In this document: positions 1 to 7,651 of the stretch, piece after piece
Position numbering within the stretch: position 1 is the first letter of the stretch
Layout: the number at the start of each line of letters is the position of its first letter
From: Kiritimatiellia bacterium
GTDB taxonomy: Bacteria; Verrucomicrobiota; Kiritimatiellia; RFP12; UBA1067
Length of the DNA: 35,152 bases
Direction of reading: 5' to 3'
Assembly: GCA_017405115.1 (NCBI GenBank)
Contig: JAFRBA010000272.1
Location: forward strand, 1 to 35,152
Translations under genes and position numbers: made by a program
The notes under the pieces: model-generated
Database searches by the model: none
The model's input: only the letters and a program-made list of their open reading frames with translations
What the model was told of the DNA's origin: nothing

Positions 1-284
1 GGCGCGGCCGGGGCTTCCGGCCATGCCGCCCTGTCCGCCGGGGCAGTCCGCTCCGGCGGAGCGGGTTCCGGCACAGCCTCGCGCGGCAACGCGGCAGGCG
101 CATCAGGCGCGGATGCCGACGCGGCGTCGTCCTCCTGTTCGGCGAAGCTAAGCTCGACCCGCGACAGGTCCAACGAGACCGCGACATCCGGCAAATGGCC
201 GGGCGAAAGCCCAAGCGCCACCGTCGCCGCCAGGAGCGCGTGGAATGCGACCGAGACAATCACCGCGATGACGACGTTCTTCAC
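1..284 (-). CDS. TonB-like energy transducer, N-terminal part (runs off the window)
   Basis: Read on the minus strand from a GTG at 284, this open frame runs off the left edge after about 94 residues. It begins VKNVVIAVIVSVAFHALLAA, a single hydrophobic anchor near the N-terminus. A short segment and then an Ala/Pro/Glu-rich stretch follow (APDAPAALPREAVPEPAPPE), the layout of a TonB or TolA N-terminus and its periplasm-spanning linker. The GTG overlaps the exbD stop by four bases (GTGA), so translation is probably coupled. Position after exbB and exbD supports a role in passing the proton-motive force to outer-membrane receptors. The C-terminal receptor-binding domain lies outside the window, so TonB and TolA cannot be told apart. 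Confidence 0.7.
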   Translation of the reverse strand, partial: MKNVVIAVIVSVAFHALLAATVALGLSPGHLPDVAVSLDLSRVELSFAEQEDDAASASAPDAPAALPREAVPEPAPPERTAPADRAAWPEAPAA

Positions 285-673
285 TCGCGCCTCCCCGAGA
301 CCTGTACGCTGGCGGCGTCGACGCCCGCCTCCTTGAGCGCCGCCAGCAGCTCCACCCCGGCGCCGAACGACGCGCGGCGGTCGGCCGAGACGAGCACCGG
401 CATCTGCACGCCGACGGCGGAGAGTGCCTTCACGCGCGCAACGGCCTCGTCGCGGGACATGCGAATGCCGTTCAACTCGACCGAGTCGTCTGGCCCTACA
501 GTCACCACGATGCGCTCGCCGCGCTCCGCCGACCCCTTGGCCTCCGGCAGGCTCACCTTCATGCCGCGGTGGACGGCCATGTCGAATATGCAGTAGATGA
601 AGAACACGAGGACGAGGAACATGACGTCGAGAAGCGGCGTCAGTTCGAGCCTCGCCCTGCGCCTGCGCCTCAT
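281..673 (-). CDS. exbD: ExbD/TolR family biopolymer transport protein
   Basis: This 130-residue protein has a basic N-terminus (MRRRRRARLELTPLLDVMF), one membrane segment at about residues 15-33 and a periplasmic domain, the standard ExbD/TolR layout. The motif LTPLLDVMFLVLVFF contains the membrane aspartate that takes part in proton flow in this family. The length is close to the usual 130-140 residues. Its ATG overlaps the exbB stop (ATGA, 4 bp), and its own stop overlaps the next GTG (GTGA). The order exbB-exbD-tonB points to energising outer-membrane uptake, fitting a glycan scavenger, but TolR cannot be ruled out from sequence alone. Confidence 0.9.
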   Translation of the reverse strand: MRRRRRARLELTPLLDVMFLVLVFFIYCIFDMAVHRGMKVSLPEAKGSAERGERIVVTVGPDDSVELNGIRMSRDEAVARVKALSAVGVQMPVLVSADRRASFGAGVELLAALKEAGVDAASVQVSGRRE

Positions 674-1032
674 TCCTCCACCTTGTCCGCCAGGATGTTG
701 TACGGGAAGAGCAGCAGGAGCGAGGCCACGAGCCCGCCCGCCGTAGTGATCAGCGCCTCGCCGATGCCTGCCGTTGCCGAGAGCGGATTCGCCGCGCCGC
801 CGGCGGCGTCGAACGCGGAGAAGGTGCGGATGATTCCGGTCACGGTTCCGAGGATGCCCAGCATCGGCTCAGCGGTGATGATAGTCGAGACGATGGAAAG
901 CCCTCTTCCGTCCCGCCGGCCGGCGCGGAACTCTAGCGCCTTCCAGACGAGTATCGCCAGGCCCACTATCGACAGCGCGAGGATGGGCCACATCATCGGC
1001 CCGCCCTTCTGAAAGAGATCGATCAGCTTCAC
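670..1032 (-). CDS. exbB: Short ExbB/TolQ/MotA-family proton channel protein
   Basis: The predicted protein has 120 residues from a GTG at 1032, preceded by AAGGA with a short spacer. The frame stays open further upstream, but that part is the antisense shadow of pgi. TM1 is at about residues 13-33 (MMWPILALSIVGLAILVW). TM2 and TM3 follow in the conserved block AEPMLGILGTVTGIIRTFSA...GIGEALITTAGGLVASL, the MotA/TolQ/ExbB signature. The cytoplasmic loop between TM1 and TM2 is only about 20 residues, whereas E. coli ExbB has about 90, so this is a minimal version. It lies 32 bp after pgi and overlaps exbD by 4 bp. Function with ExbD is inferred from family and context. Confidence 0.85.
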   Translation of the reverse strand: MKLIDLFQKGGPMMWPILALSIVGLAILVWKALEFRAGRRDGRGLSIVSTIITAEPMLGILGTVTGIIRTFSAFDAAGGAANPLSATAGIGEALITTAGGLVASLLLLFPYNILADKVEE

Positions 1033-1064
1033 AATTCCTTCAACGCCGCAGGCATCACTACAGT

Positions 1065-2684
1065 TCAGCGACCGACGGCGGCGCGATAGCGGGCTATGAG
1101 CTGCGCCGTCGAGCCGTCGTGGACGCCTGCGGGCTTGTTCGCCGTGAGATCCGCCAGTACTCCCTTGGCCAGCACCTTGCCCAGCTGCACGCCCCACTGG
1201 TCGAACGAGTAGATGTTCAGTATCACGCCCTGCGTGAACACCTTGTGCTCGTACAGGGCGATGAGCGCCCCGAGCGTCTCGGGCGTCAGCTCCTTGCAGA
1301 GCAGCGTGTTCGTCGGACGGTTCCCCGTGAAGGTCTTGAACGGCACGAGCTCCTCCGGCACACCCTCGGCGCGGCACTGCTCGGCCGTCTTGCCGAACGC
1401 GAGCGCCTCCGTCTGCGCGAAGAGGTTGGCCATCAGCTTGTCGTGCAGGTCGCCGATCGGATTGTGCGTCCTGCAGCATCCGATGAAGTCGCACGGGATG
1501 AGGTGCGTGCCCTGGTGGATGAGCTGGTAGAACGAATGCTGCCCGTTGGTGCCGGGCTCGCCCCACGCAATAGGCCCGGTTGCGCGGGACACGGGCTTGC
1601 CGTCGCGGCCGACGCCCTTGCCATTCGACTCCATGTCCATCTGCTGCAGGTATGCGGGGAAACGCGCAAGATACTGGTCGTATGGCAGGCAGCAGTACGT
1701 CTCCGCGCCATAGCCGTCCGAATACAAGATGCCGAGGAGCGCCATCAACACGGGCATGTTCTTCTCGAACTTGGCCGTGCGGAAGTGGACGTCCATCTTC
1801 CAGTAGCCTTTCAGGAACTTCGCGTAGTTGGCGCGGCCGATGGCGATCATCAGCGAAAGGCCGATCGCCGACGGCAGCGAATAGCGGCCGCCCACCCAGT
1901 CCCAGAAGCCGAACATGTTCGCAGTGTCGATGCCGAACTTCGAGACCTCCTCGGCGTTCGTGGACACCGCCACGAAATGCCTGGACACGACGTCATTCGG
2001 GTTGACGCCCGGCATCCGTCCAACGAGCCACTCGCGCGCGGCGAGGGCGTTGGACATCGTCTCCTGCGTGGTGAACGTCTTCGATGCGACGATGAAGAGC
2101 GTCTCGGCCGGCTTGACCGCCCGCAGCGTCTCGGCGAGATGGGTCGAGTCGACGTTGGAGACGAAGAAGAAGCGAAGGCTGCGCTTCGCGTATGGAGTAA
2201 GCGCGAGGTTCGCCATGACGGGACCGAGGTCGCTGCCGCCGATTCCGATGTTGACCACGTAGCGGATGCGCTTGCCTGTGTAGCCTCGCCACTTGCCCGT
2301 CCTCACGAGGTCCGCGAAATCGCCCATGCGGGCGAGCGTGGCGCGAACGTCCGGCATGACGTCCTTGCCGTCCACGAACACCTTCGCCGCGGGGTCGCAG
2401 TTCCTGAGGGCGGTGTGCAGCACGGCGCGGTTCTCGGTGCGGTTGATCTTCTCGCCCGTGAACATGCGCTCTATCTCGTCCTTCAACCCCGATTCCTCGG
2501 CGAGCTTGACGAGCGACTTCATCGCCTCCCGGTCCACGCGGTTCTTCGAGTAGTCGAGGAACCAGCCCGCCGCCTCCACCGAAAAGCGCTTAGCCCGGTC
2601 AGGGTCCTCGTCGAACAGCTGGCGTATCGTCTTCTTCTCCGACGCCTCCTTCGCGGCGTCGAGATGCCTCCATTTGTCGTTCAT
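1065..2684 (-). CDS. pgi: Glucose-6-phosphate isomerase
   Basis: This 539-residue cytoplasmic enzyme interconverts glucose 6-phosphate and fructose 6-phosphate; E. coli Pgi has 549 residues. Visible signatures are the phosphate-binding [13 protein letters not shown], the family signature [17 protein letters not shown], the active-site histidine region [20 protein letters not shown], and near the C-terminus [12 protein letters not shown] with the catalytic lysine. The start chosen is ATG 2684 (MNDKWRHL), which has AGGAG nine bases upstream. An in-frame ATG at 2747 would lie upstream of the promoter. The gene follows ftsI but has its own promoter overlapping the ftsI 3' end, and it may be co-transcribed with exbB. 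Fructose 6-phosphate is also where amino-sugar breakdown enters glycolysis. Confidence 0.97.
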   Translation of the reverse strand: MNDKWRHLDAAKEASEKKTIRQLFDEDPDRAKRFSVEAAGWFLDYSKNRVDREAMKSLVKLAEESGLKDEIERMFTGEKINRTENRAVLHTALRNCDPAAKVFVDGKDVMPDVRATLARMGDFADLVRTGKWRGYTGKRIRYVVNIGIGGSDLGPVMANLALTPYAKRSLRFFFVSNVDSTHLAETLRAVKPAETLFIVASKTFTTQETMSNALAAREWLVGRMPGVNPNDVVSRHFVAVSTNAEEVSKFGIDTANMFGFWDWVGGRYSLPSAIGLSLMIAIGRANYAKFLKGYWKMDVHFRTAKFEKNMPVLMALLGILYSDGYGAETYCCLPYDQYLARFPAYLQQMDMESNGKGVGRDGKPVSRATGPIAWGEPGTNGQHSFYQLIHQGTHLIPCDFIGCCRTHNPIGDLHDKLMANLFAQTEALAFGKTAEQCRAEGVPEELVPFKTFTGNRPTNTLLCKELTPETLGALIALYEHKVFTQGVILNIYSFDQWGVQLGKVLAKGVLADLTANKPAGVHDGSTAQLIARYRAAVGR

Positions 2685-2718
2685 CGTCGATATCTCCTCT
2701 CGTGTGGTCGATGACGAC

Positions 2719-2747
2719 ATTATACGCTTTTCAGTCGTCGTCCGCAA
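2719..2747 (-). promoter_or_regulatory. Sigma70-type promoter of pgi
   Basis: On the minus strand TTGCGG (2747-2742) and TATAAT (2724-2719) are separated by exactly 17 bp. Transcription would start near 2712 and give a leader of about 28 bases containing the AGGAG of pgi. The -35 half lies inside the last codons of ftsI. It has the same TTGCG-N17-TATAAT form as the mraZ promoter. Confidence 0.7.
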
Positions 2748-4575
2748 CGGGCGCCCGCGCGCACTTCCGCGCGCGCTCCTCCATGATGCGGTCGAACTCG
2801 TCGTCGTCCTCGAAGTCGGACAGCTCGTCGGGACGGTCCGGGTGGATCATCAGATAGCGGAGCGCGCCTGTCGCGATGCGGCGGAACACGGGCCCGGCCG
2901 AGTTGCCGCCCTGGTGGAACTTCGTCCGCGCGTCGAAGTCGAGCGTGACGAGGACCACGAGCCGCGGGTCGGAGGCCGGCACGATCCCGCAGAAGGACGC
3001 GCGGTAGAGCCCCGGGGCATAGCCCTTGATGCCCGGCAGGTGCTTCTGCGCCGTCCCAGTCTTGCCGGCGACGGAGTAGCCGCGGATCGCGGCGCGGCGG
3101 GCCGTTCCCTTCGGCGAGGCGACGTCGAGCATGATGTCGCGCATCGTGTGCGCGGTCCGCGCGGATATGGCGCGGCCGGCCGAAGCCGGGGCGTGGCGGT
3201 ATATCTCCTTGCCGTCGGAGGCGACCACCTTGTCCACGATGTACGGCTTCATGCGCATCCCGTCGTTCGCTATCGCCTGGTAGGCGCTTATCAGCTGGAT
3301 GCCCGTGACGGCCACGAACTGGCCGATCGCGGCGCGAGACCACGACGCCTTGTCCCACATCTTCTTGCCGGGGTCGGGCAGGATGCCGTACTCCTCGCCG
3401 GGCAGCTCTATGCCGGTCTTCTCTCCGAGGCCGAACTTGCGGAAGTAGGCGTAGAGCCGCTTCGGCTTCATGTCGTAGCCGAGCTTGCCGACGACGATGT
3501 TGGACGAGTGGACGATGGCGTCGCGGATCGTCATCGTGGGCTCCCAGACGTGCGAACCGTCGCCCGGCAGGCGGTAGTAGTTCTGGTCGTCGCGGTTGGT
3601 GCGGTAGGGCGTGCCGGGGCTGACGAGGCCGCAGTCGATCGCGGCGGCGACGGTGAGCGTCTTCATCACGGAGCCGGGCTCGTAGTTGAAGCCTATGGCT
3701 CGGTTTATCTTGTCGTTGTCGGGGGTGCGCCCGTACCTGAGCGGCTCGAAGTCGGGCAGCGACGCCATCGCAAGCACTGCGCCAGTGCGCGAATCCATCA
3801 CGATGCACCAGCCAGAGCCTGCGCCGAACTCGCGCACGCCCCACTTGAGCGCGTCCTCCACCTCGAACTGTATGTTGTGGTCAATCGTCAGGTAGACGTC
3901 GGCCCCCGGTATCGGGTCGATGGACACCTTGCGCCTGTCGTAGAGCTCGCGCCGCCGCGCGTCGCGCATGCCCTGTATCGTGCCGGGGGTGCCCGTCAGC
4001 TCCTTGTCGAAGCGCAGCTCTATGCCGGCGGAGCCGACGTACTCGGCATTTACGCTGCCCAGGACGTGCGAAAGCCGCCGCCCGTGGATGTACTGGCGCA
4101 CCTGCCTGTCCTGGATGGCGACTCCGGCGACAAGCGTGGAGTCGGCCAGCGTGCGGTACACCTTGGGGTCGGAGGAAAGCCCGAGCGGCTGGCTTCGGTA
4201 TCCGCTCTTGGGCTTGGCGTCCGCCATTGCAAGCACGCGGCGGTAGTCGAGGCCGAGCGCGTCGGCTATGGTCTTCACGATCGCATTCCGCGGGCGCTGG
4301 GGCTCGCCCTTGCGCTGGACCACGCAGTTCGTGAGCGACACCGGGTCGAGGCTGTACTCCCAGAACGGAACCGACTTCACGAACGGATAGCTCTTCCCGT
4401 AGCACGAGTATATCGACCCCCTGCGCGCCGGAATCGTCTTCTTGAACAGGTAGTCGGGGGCGTCGACCTTAGGGTCTATGTGGCAGCGAACGAGCTTCTG
4501 GGTCGAATATACGGCGAACCCCGCCAGCAACGCGACTGGAACCCAAAAGCGCCAATTCTCGCCGCGCATTGGCAT
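2731..4575 (-). CDS. ftsI: Class B penicillin-binding protein, septal peptidoglycan transpeptidase
   Basis: This 614-residue inner-membrane protein cross-links septal peptidoglycan. It has one N-terminal membrane anchor (about residues 9-24), a PBP-dimer-type domain (about 45-220) and a C-terminal transpeptidase domain. All three penicillin-binding motifs are present: S302-V-M-K305 with the nucleophilic serine, S357-S-N359, and K505-T-G-T508. It sits directly after ftsL in an mraZ-rsmH-ftsL-ftsI order, which identifies it as FtsI/PBP3 rather than the elongation enzyme PBP2. The start is ATG 4575, eight bases after the ftsL stop; an ATG two codons later is also possible and neither has a strong ribosome-binding site. 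murE does not follow, as it usually would; pgi does. Confidence 0.93.
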   Translation of the reverse strand: MPMRGENWRFWVPVALLAGFAVYSTQKLVRCHIDPKVDAPDYLFKKTIPARRGSIYSCYGKSYPFVKSVPFWEYSLDPVSLTNCVVQRKGEPQRPRNAIVKTIADALGLDYRRVLAMADAKPKSGYRSQPLGLSSDPKVYRTLADSTLVAGVAIQDRQVRQYIHGRRLSHVLGSVNAEYVGSAGIELRFDKELTGTPGTIQGMRDARRRELYDRRKVSIDPIPGADVYLTIDHNIQFEVEDALKWGVREFGAGSGWCIVMDSRTGAVLAMASLPDFEPLRYGRTPDNDKINRAIGFNYEPGSVMKTLTVAAAIDCGLVSPGTPYRTNRDDQNYYRLPGDGSHVWEPTMTIRDAIVHSSNIVVGKLGYDMKPKRLYAYFRKFGLGEKTGIELPGEEYGILPDPGKKMWDKASWSRAAIGQFVAVTGIQLISAYQAIANDGMRMKPYIVDKVVASDGKEIYRHAPASAGRAISARTAHTMRDIMLDVASPKGTARRAAIRGYSVAGKTGTAQKHLPGIKGYAPGLYRASFCGIVPASDPRLVVLVTLDFDARTKFHQGGNSAGPVFRRIATGALRYLMIHPDRPDELSDFEDDDEFDRIMEERARKCARAPVADDD

Positions 4576-4583
4576 GGAAGCAC

Positions 4584-5012
4584 TCAGCGGATGCTGCGGC
4601 GGCGCACCCTTTGCGCGGGCTGCCTCGAGACCGTCGTCGCGGCCATGTCCATGCGGCGCTTCACCTTGGACAGGGCGAGCTGGCCGGGATACGGCGTTCC
4701 GTCGGAGCGCATGCGGACAGTCTGGTCAGGACGCGGCAGCTTCATGGCAAGCCCGTGGCAGATCAGGGCCTGCTCCACGCGATCGGGCGTTGTCATCTGC
4801 TCCCAGCTCGTCGCCTCGCGCCGCTGGTCGTTGTCAAGGCTCGCGATCTCGCGCTCCATCTCGCCCTTGCGCTTCAGCAGATGGCTGCAGCTGGACGACG
4901 CAAGGAGGTTGAGGATGACCATCACGAACGCCAGCAGGAGTATCGCCCCGACGCGCATGGTGTTCGCGGCCACGACGGTGAGCCTTTTCGGAACCTTCCT
5001 GTTCTTCCTCAT
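4584..5012 (-). CDS. ftsL: FtsL-like cell division protein
   Basis: This small bitopic membrane protein (about 142 residues) has a basic cytoplasmic N-terminus (MRKNRKVPKRL), one membrane span (GAILLLAFVMVILNLLASS, about residues 22-40) and a charged heptad-like stretch (LLKRKGEMEREIASLDNDQ) suited to a coiled coil. It ends in a basic tail. FtsL diverges too fast for firm recognition by sequence, so the call rests on size, topology and its place between rsmH and ftsI. I chose ATG 5012, which has AAAGGGGG ten bases upstream; the GTG at 5021 sits too close to that site. The coding region starts just inside the end of the rsmH region. Confidence 0.75.
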   Translation of the reverse strand: MRKNRKVPKRLTVVAANTMRVGAILLLAFVMVILNLLASSSCSHLLKRKGEMEREIASLDNDQRREATSWEQMTTPDRVEQALICHGLAMKLPRPDQTVRMRSDGTPYPGQLALSKVKRRMDMAATTVSRQPAQRVRRRSIR

Positions 5013-5013
5013 G

Positions 5014-5904
5014 TCAGACACGCCCCCTTTCTATTGCCCTCAGCCGCGCGCTGCGCGACCGTGGATTCAAATCCCTTTCCCTGCGGCCGGCCATGACCGC
5101 ACGCCCCGTGACGGCCCTCGCCCGCGGCAGCTCTCCCACCCACTCCTCGCCGCCCTGCTGCAGCGACCTCATGCGCCCGACGTGCGCGGCGAAGAACCGC
5201 TTGACCATCCTGTCGCTCAGGCTCTCGAATGCAATCACCGCGAACCGCCCGCCGGGGCGCAGCAGCTGGAGCCCGCCCTCAAGCGCCCGCCCCAGCTCGC
5301 CCAGCTCGTCGTTCACCGCCATGCGCAGCGCCTGGAACACGCGCGTCGCCGGATGGTGCGCGCCGCAGCGCCCCCCGGCCATGCGCTCCACGAAGTCGGC
5401 AAGCTCGGTCGTCGTCGAGAACCCGCGCCTGCGCACGATGGCCCGCGCGATCCGCCGCGCGCAAGGCTCCTCGCCGAGGTCGCGGAAGATCGCCTCAAGC
5501 TCCGCCTCGCCGGCCCCGTTCACGAGGTCTGCCGCGCTGACTCCGCGCGAGCGGTCCATCCGCATGTCAAGGGGTCCCTCGCGCATAAAGCTGAAGCCCC
5601 GTCCGGCATCATCCAGCTGAGGACTTGACACACCAAGGTCCAGTAGTATCCCATCGACTTCCTGCCAGCCGTTTTCATTTGCAATCTCCCTTACGTCCCC
5701 GTGCCGCCCGTGGACGACTCGCATCCCGCCCGCAGCGGCAACCGCCTCGTCGTCGCGGTCTATCCCCAGCACCTCGCCACCGCGGCGGACGATCTCGCGC
5801 GCGTGCCCGCCGCGGCCGAACGTCCCGTCTACATAGCGACCGCCTGGCTTCACGGCCAGGGCCTCCATCGACTCCTCCAGAAGAACAGGAACATGGCCGT
5901 CCAT
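5014..5904 (-). CDS. rsmH: 16S rRNA (cytosine(1402)-N(4))-methyltransferase
   Basis: RsmH (MraW) uses S-adenosylmethionine to methylate N4 of C1402 in 16S rRNA. The protein has about 296 residues, near the usual 310. It starts MDGHVPVLLEESMEAL, a family hallmark, followed by the SAM-binding YVDGTFGRGGHAREIV, then GILLDLGVSSPQLDDAGRGF, GPLDMRMD and, near the end, IAFESLSDRMVKRFF. The last motif normally reads SFHSLEDR, so a histidine is replaced by glutamate here. ATG 5904 is preferred because a GGGGGA run precedes it by eight bases; ATG 5913 is too close to that run. It follows mraZ by 15 bp, as in most division/cell-wall clusters. Confidence 0.95.
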   Translation of the reverse strand: MDGHVPVLLEESMEALAVKPGGRYVDGTFGRGGHAREIVRRGGEVLGIDRDDEAVAAAGGMRVVHGRHGDVREIANENGWQEVDGILLDLGVSSPQLDDAGRGFSFMREGPLDMRMDRSRGVSAADLVNGAGEAELEAIFRDLGEEPCARRIARAIVRRRGFSTTTELADFVERMAGGRCGAHHPATRVFQALRMAVNDELGELGRALEGGLQLLRPGGRFAVIAFESLSDRMVKRFFAAHVGRMRSLQQGGEEWVGELPRARAVTGRAVMAGRRERDLNPRSRSARLRAIERGRV

Positions 5905-5919
5905 TTTCCGCATCCCCCG

Positions 5920-6405
5920 TCAGAAGCCAGCAACGGCCAGCGCTTCGCGCAGACCGGTCTGGTCGACCGCGTCCGCCGGCGGAAGCGCCGCCGGATCCCA
6001 CAGTTGAATGGTGCGGACCGCACCCTGCATCGCGACAGTCGTCGTCAGGTTCGCAAACCGAAGGAGCTTGTCGCTGATGCGGATACGGCCTTGAACGTCA
6101 ACGGCGGGCATCTCGGAGCTGGCGCCTATCTTCTGAAGCACAGGACGCAGCGCCGGATCAAAGAGCGCCTTCTCCCTGAGTTTCTCGAGACGGGCGTCCA
6201 TCTCAACCGTCGGGATGATGTTGACACATCTTTCCACCGGGTCGGGCATCACGTAGACGAACTTGGGATTGCCCATGAGGTCTCGCCATTCGCTGGGAAT
6301 GGTGAAACGCTTCTTGGGATCCAGAGCATGGTCGTAACGGCCTACAAAACCGCCTTTTCCAGCCCCAGTCGACTCCGCGACACTCTGTTTGCCCTCCTTT
6401 GACAT
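5920..6405 (-). CDS. mraZ: Transcriptional regulator MraZ with an N-terminal extension
   Basis: MraZ is a DNA-binding regulator that usually controls its own division/cell-wall operon. Two SpoVT/AbrB-type half-domains are visible, each with the D-x-x-x-R element: LDPKKRFTIPSEWR (from about residue 28) and VDVQGRIRISDKLL (from about residue 103). Homologues normally start just before the F-x-G-x-Y motif, here FVGRYDHAL at residue 20, so this copy has about 19 extra residues. ATG 6405 is the only credible in-frame start. It lies 11 bases after a TATAAT box, predicting a leader of about five bases, and an SD-like AAAGGAGGG lies inside codons 2-5 rather than upstream. Confidence 0.93.
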   Translation of the reverse strand: MSKEGKQSVAESTGAGKGGFVGRYDHALDPKKRFTIPSEWRDLMGNPKFVYVMPDPVERCVNIIPTVEMDARLEKLREKALFDPALRPVLQKIGASSEMPAVDVQGRIRISDKLLRFANLTTTVAMQGAVRTIQLWDPAALPPADAVDQTGLREALAVAGF

Positions 6406-6416
6406 TTTGTGACACT

Positions 6417-6445
6417 ATTATACACTTTCCCCCACCAAGGCGCAA
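6417..6445 (-). promoter_or_regulatory. Sigma70-type promoter of the mraZ cluster
   Basis: Minus strand: TTGCGC (6445-6440), a 17-bp spacer, then TATAAT (6422-6417). The predicted start is near 6410, five bases before the mraZ ATG. An A/T-only tract of about 30 bp (6451-6480) lies just upstream and could act as an UP element. A GGTGGGGG lies in the spacer; MraZ proteins bind TGGG-type repeats, but only one clear copy is seen. Confidence 0.75.
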
Positions 6446-6666
6446 GGGGGTATTTTTAAAAAATTTAATTTTTTTAATTTGCCGGTGAAACGCTTAAAAC
6501 AGCGCTCATATACAGTCGCCTAAGCGCTTCGCGGCGGGAGTGAGAGCGGAGGTCGCGGTATGAAAGGCCAAAAGCGCGGTGGAAATCGCCGCGACGATCC
6601 GCGCGATGCTCCTGCGCGAGAGCCTGTACGCCCCGCGTATCTTCGCCTATCTATACCTAGTCCGCT
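6446..6666. other. Intergenic region with an A/T tract, no convincing gene
   Basis: This stretch separates the mraZ promoter from the gene fragments to its right. It holds the A/T-only tract at 6451-6480, which stands out in this GC-rich window. Short open frames on the plus strand from about 6560 have an SD-like GGAGG upstream, but they have no family-like motif and run into the antisense of the next fragment. I see no RNA gene or terminator. Confidence 0.4.
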
Positions 6667-7347
6667 TCATCCATCTAGCCCTTCCGCCGTCGGCCCCGAA
6701 TCATTCTTGGCCATCCGCCAGGCAATCCAGCCAGACCAGATGGCGAACGACACAATCAGCAGCTTCTGCATGCTTGGAACCCAGGGGCTGAATGGAATCG
6801 CCTTGAGGCCTATGCAAAGCGCAAAGATGGTGATAATCACGACGAACCAGATAGTCCAGACCAAATCTATGCCTTTCCGAAACAGGGCGACGAGAATCGC
6901 CGCGCCGCCGAAATTGGCGAGGTAGCACCCTATGTCGCGTACCGTCAGCCGTCCGATTCTCGTCTCAGGGTAGATTGCGATCGTCGGTTCCACGGCGCTT
7001 TGCGTCTCTTCGCGCGTGAGGTTGGAGACGATGAGCGAGCCGATGTTCAGCTTCCAGTCCACGAACACCACCGGCATGCGCGGCATGTCGTAGCCGATGT
7101 CCTCGGGATGAGCAACCTTCGCCACATGACAGTCAGCTATCGAGATTGTGTCAAACGAGCCGCGACGGTCCGTGTTGAAGAAATGGGTGATGCCCACGGC
7201 GTAGCGGTAGAAGGTGCCGTGGATGTTGCGGATGCTGATGCGTCGAACTGGGCCGCCAGTGGAGAGGAGACGTACTGCGGAGTGGCAGTTCTCCGAGTAG
7301 ATGCCGTCGATGTCAATATCGGAAATCGGCTCGCCCTCTTCTCTTGC
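6667..7347 (-). pseudogene. Start-less beta-helix fragment joined to a membrane-protein tail
   Basis: The minus-strand frame is open from just after a TGA at 7350 down to 6667, but the first part has no start codon; the first usable one is GTG 7197. The residues upstream of that GTG read as real protein: SDIDIDGIYSENCHSAV, then VRRISIRNIHGTFYRYAV, then FDTISIADCHVAKV. These are repeating short beta strands like those in right-handed beta-helix glycoside hydrolase- or pectate-lyase-like proteins. After about residue 140 the character changes to two or three hydrophobic spans (GAAILVALFRKGIDLVWTIW, FVVIITIFALCIGL, LLIVSFAIWSGWIAW), which beta-helix enzymes do not have. I read this as a decayed or rearranged fragment, possibly a chimera. 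The membrane tail is not recognised. Confidence 0.6.
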
Positions 7348-7577
7348 TCACCGGCTACAAGTGCCCAGGGTGCGGGACTCTCCGCGCCGCCCACGCGCTG
7401 CTGCACATGAGGTTTGCAGAGGCCTGGAGCATTTCTCCGGCCTTCATAATCGGAATGCCGCTGCTGGCCGTGCTGTTTGCCTTCCCGCGCATACAGTTGG
7501 CCGTGCCCGGCCTAGGCTGGATCGTGTTCTTCGCCGCCATCGCCTGGGGCGTGGCACGCAACATCCTAGGTCTCTGA
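7344..7577 (+). pseudogene. DUF2752 family membrane protein, N-terminally truncated
   Basis: This is the only plus-strand gene with family signatures. The frame reads LLTGYKCPGCGTLRAAHALLHMRFAEAW followed by hydrophobic spans. Family DUF2752 is defined by just this CPGCG-T-R-A-x-H-x-L-x-H block, normally after a first membrane segment and followed by a second and third. Here the conserved block is at the extreme N-terminus; the only start is a TTG at 7344, and the sequence upstream is the antisense of the beta-helix fragment. The first part of the gene is therefore missing, with the break near 7335-7350. Function is unknown. Confidence 0.65.
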
Positions 7578-7614
7578 TATTGCAACAAGACCGGGCGGAG
7601 GCGATTCCGATCGT

Positions 7615-7636
7615 CCTCGGAAAGCACTTGCCGAGG
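7615..7636. repeat. Short inverted repeat between convergent gene ends
   Basis: CCTCGG (7615-7620) and CCGAGG (7631-7636) form a 6-bp stem with a 10-base loop, between the end of the DUF2752 fragment and the end of the ceramidase-like gene. It could act as a weak two-way terminator, but no T-run follows on either strand. Confidence 0.3.
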
Positions 7637-7651
7637 CCATAGCCTGTTCAT

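Noticed and set aside
2674..5628. A 984-codon plus-strand open frame across pgi, ftsI, ftsL and rsmH
   Set aside because: It is antisense to four clearly conserved genes and is rich in Arg, Ala and His, the usual shadow in GC-rich DNA.
6560..6925. Plus-strand open frame after GGAGG and ATG
   Set aside because: No recognisable motif, Arg/Pro-rich, and most of it is antisense to the minus-strand fragment.
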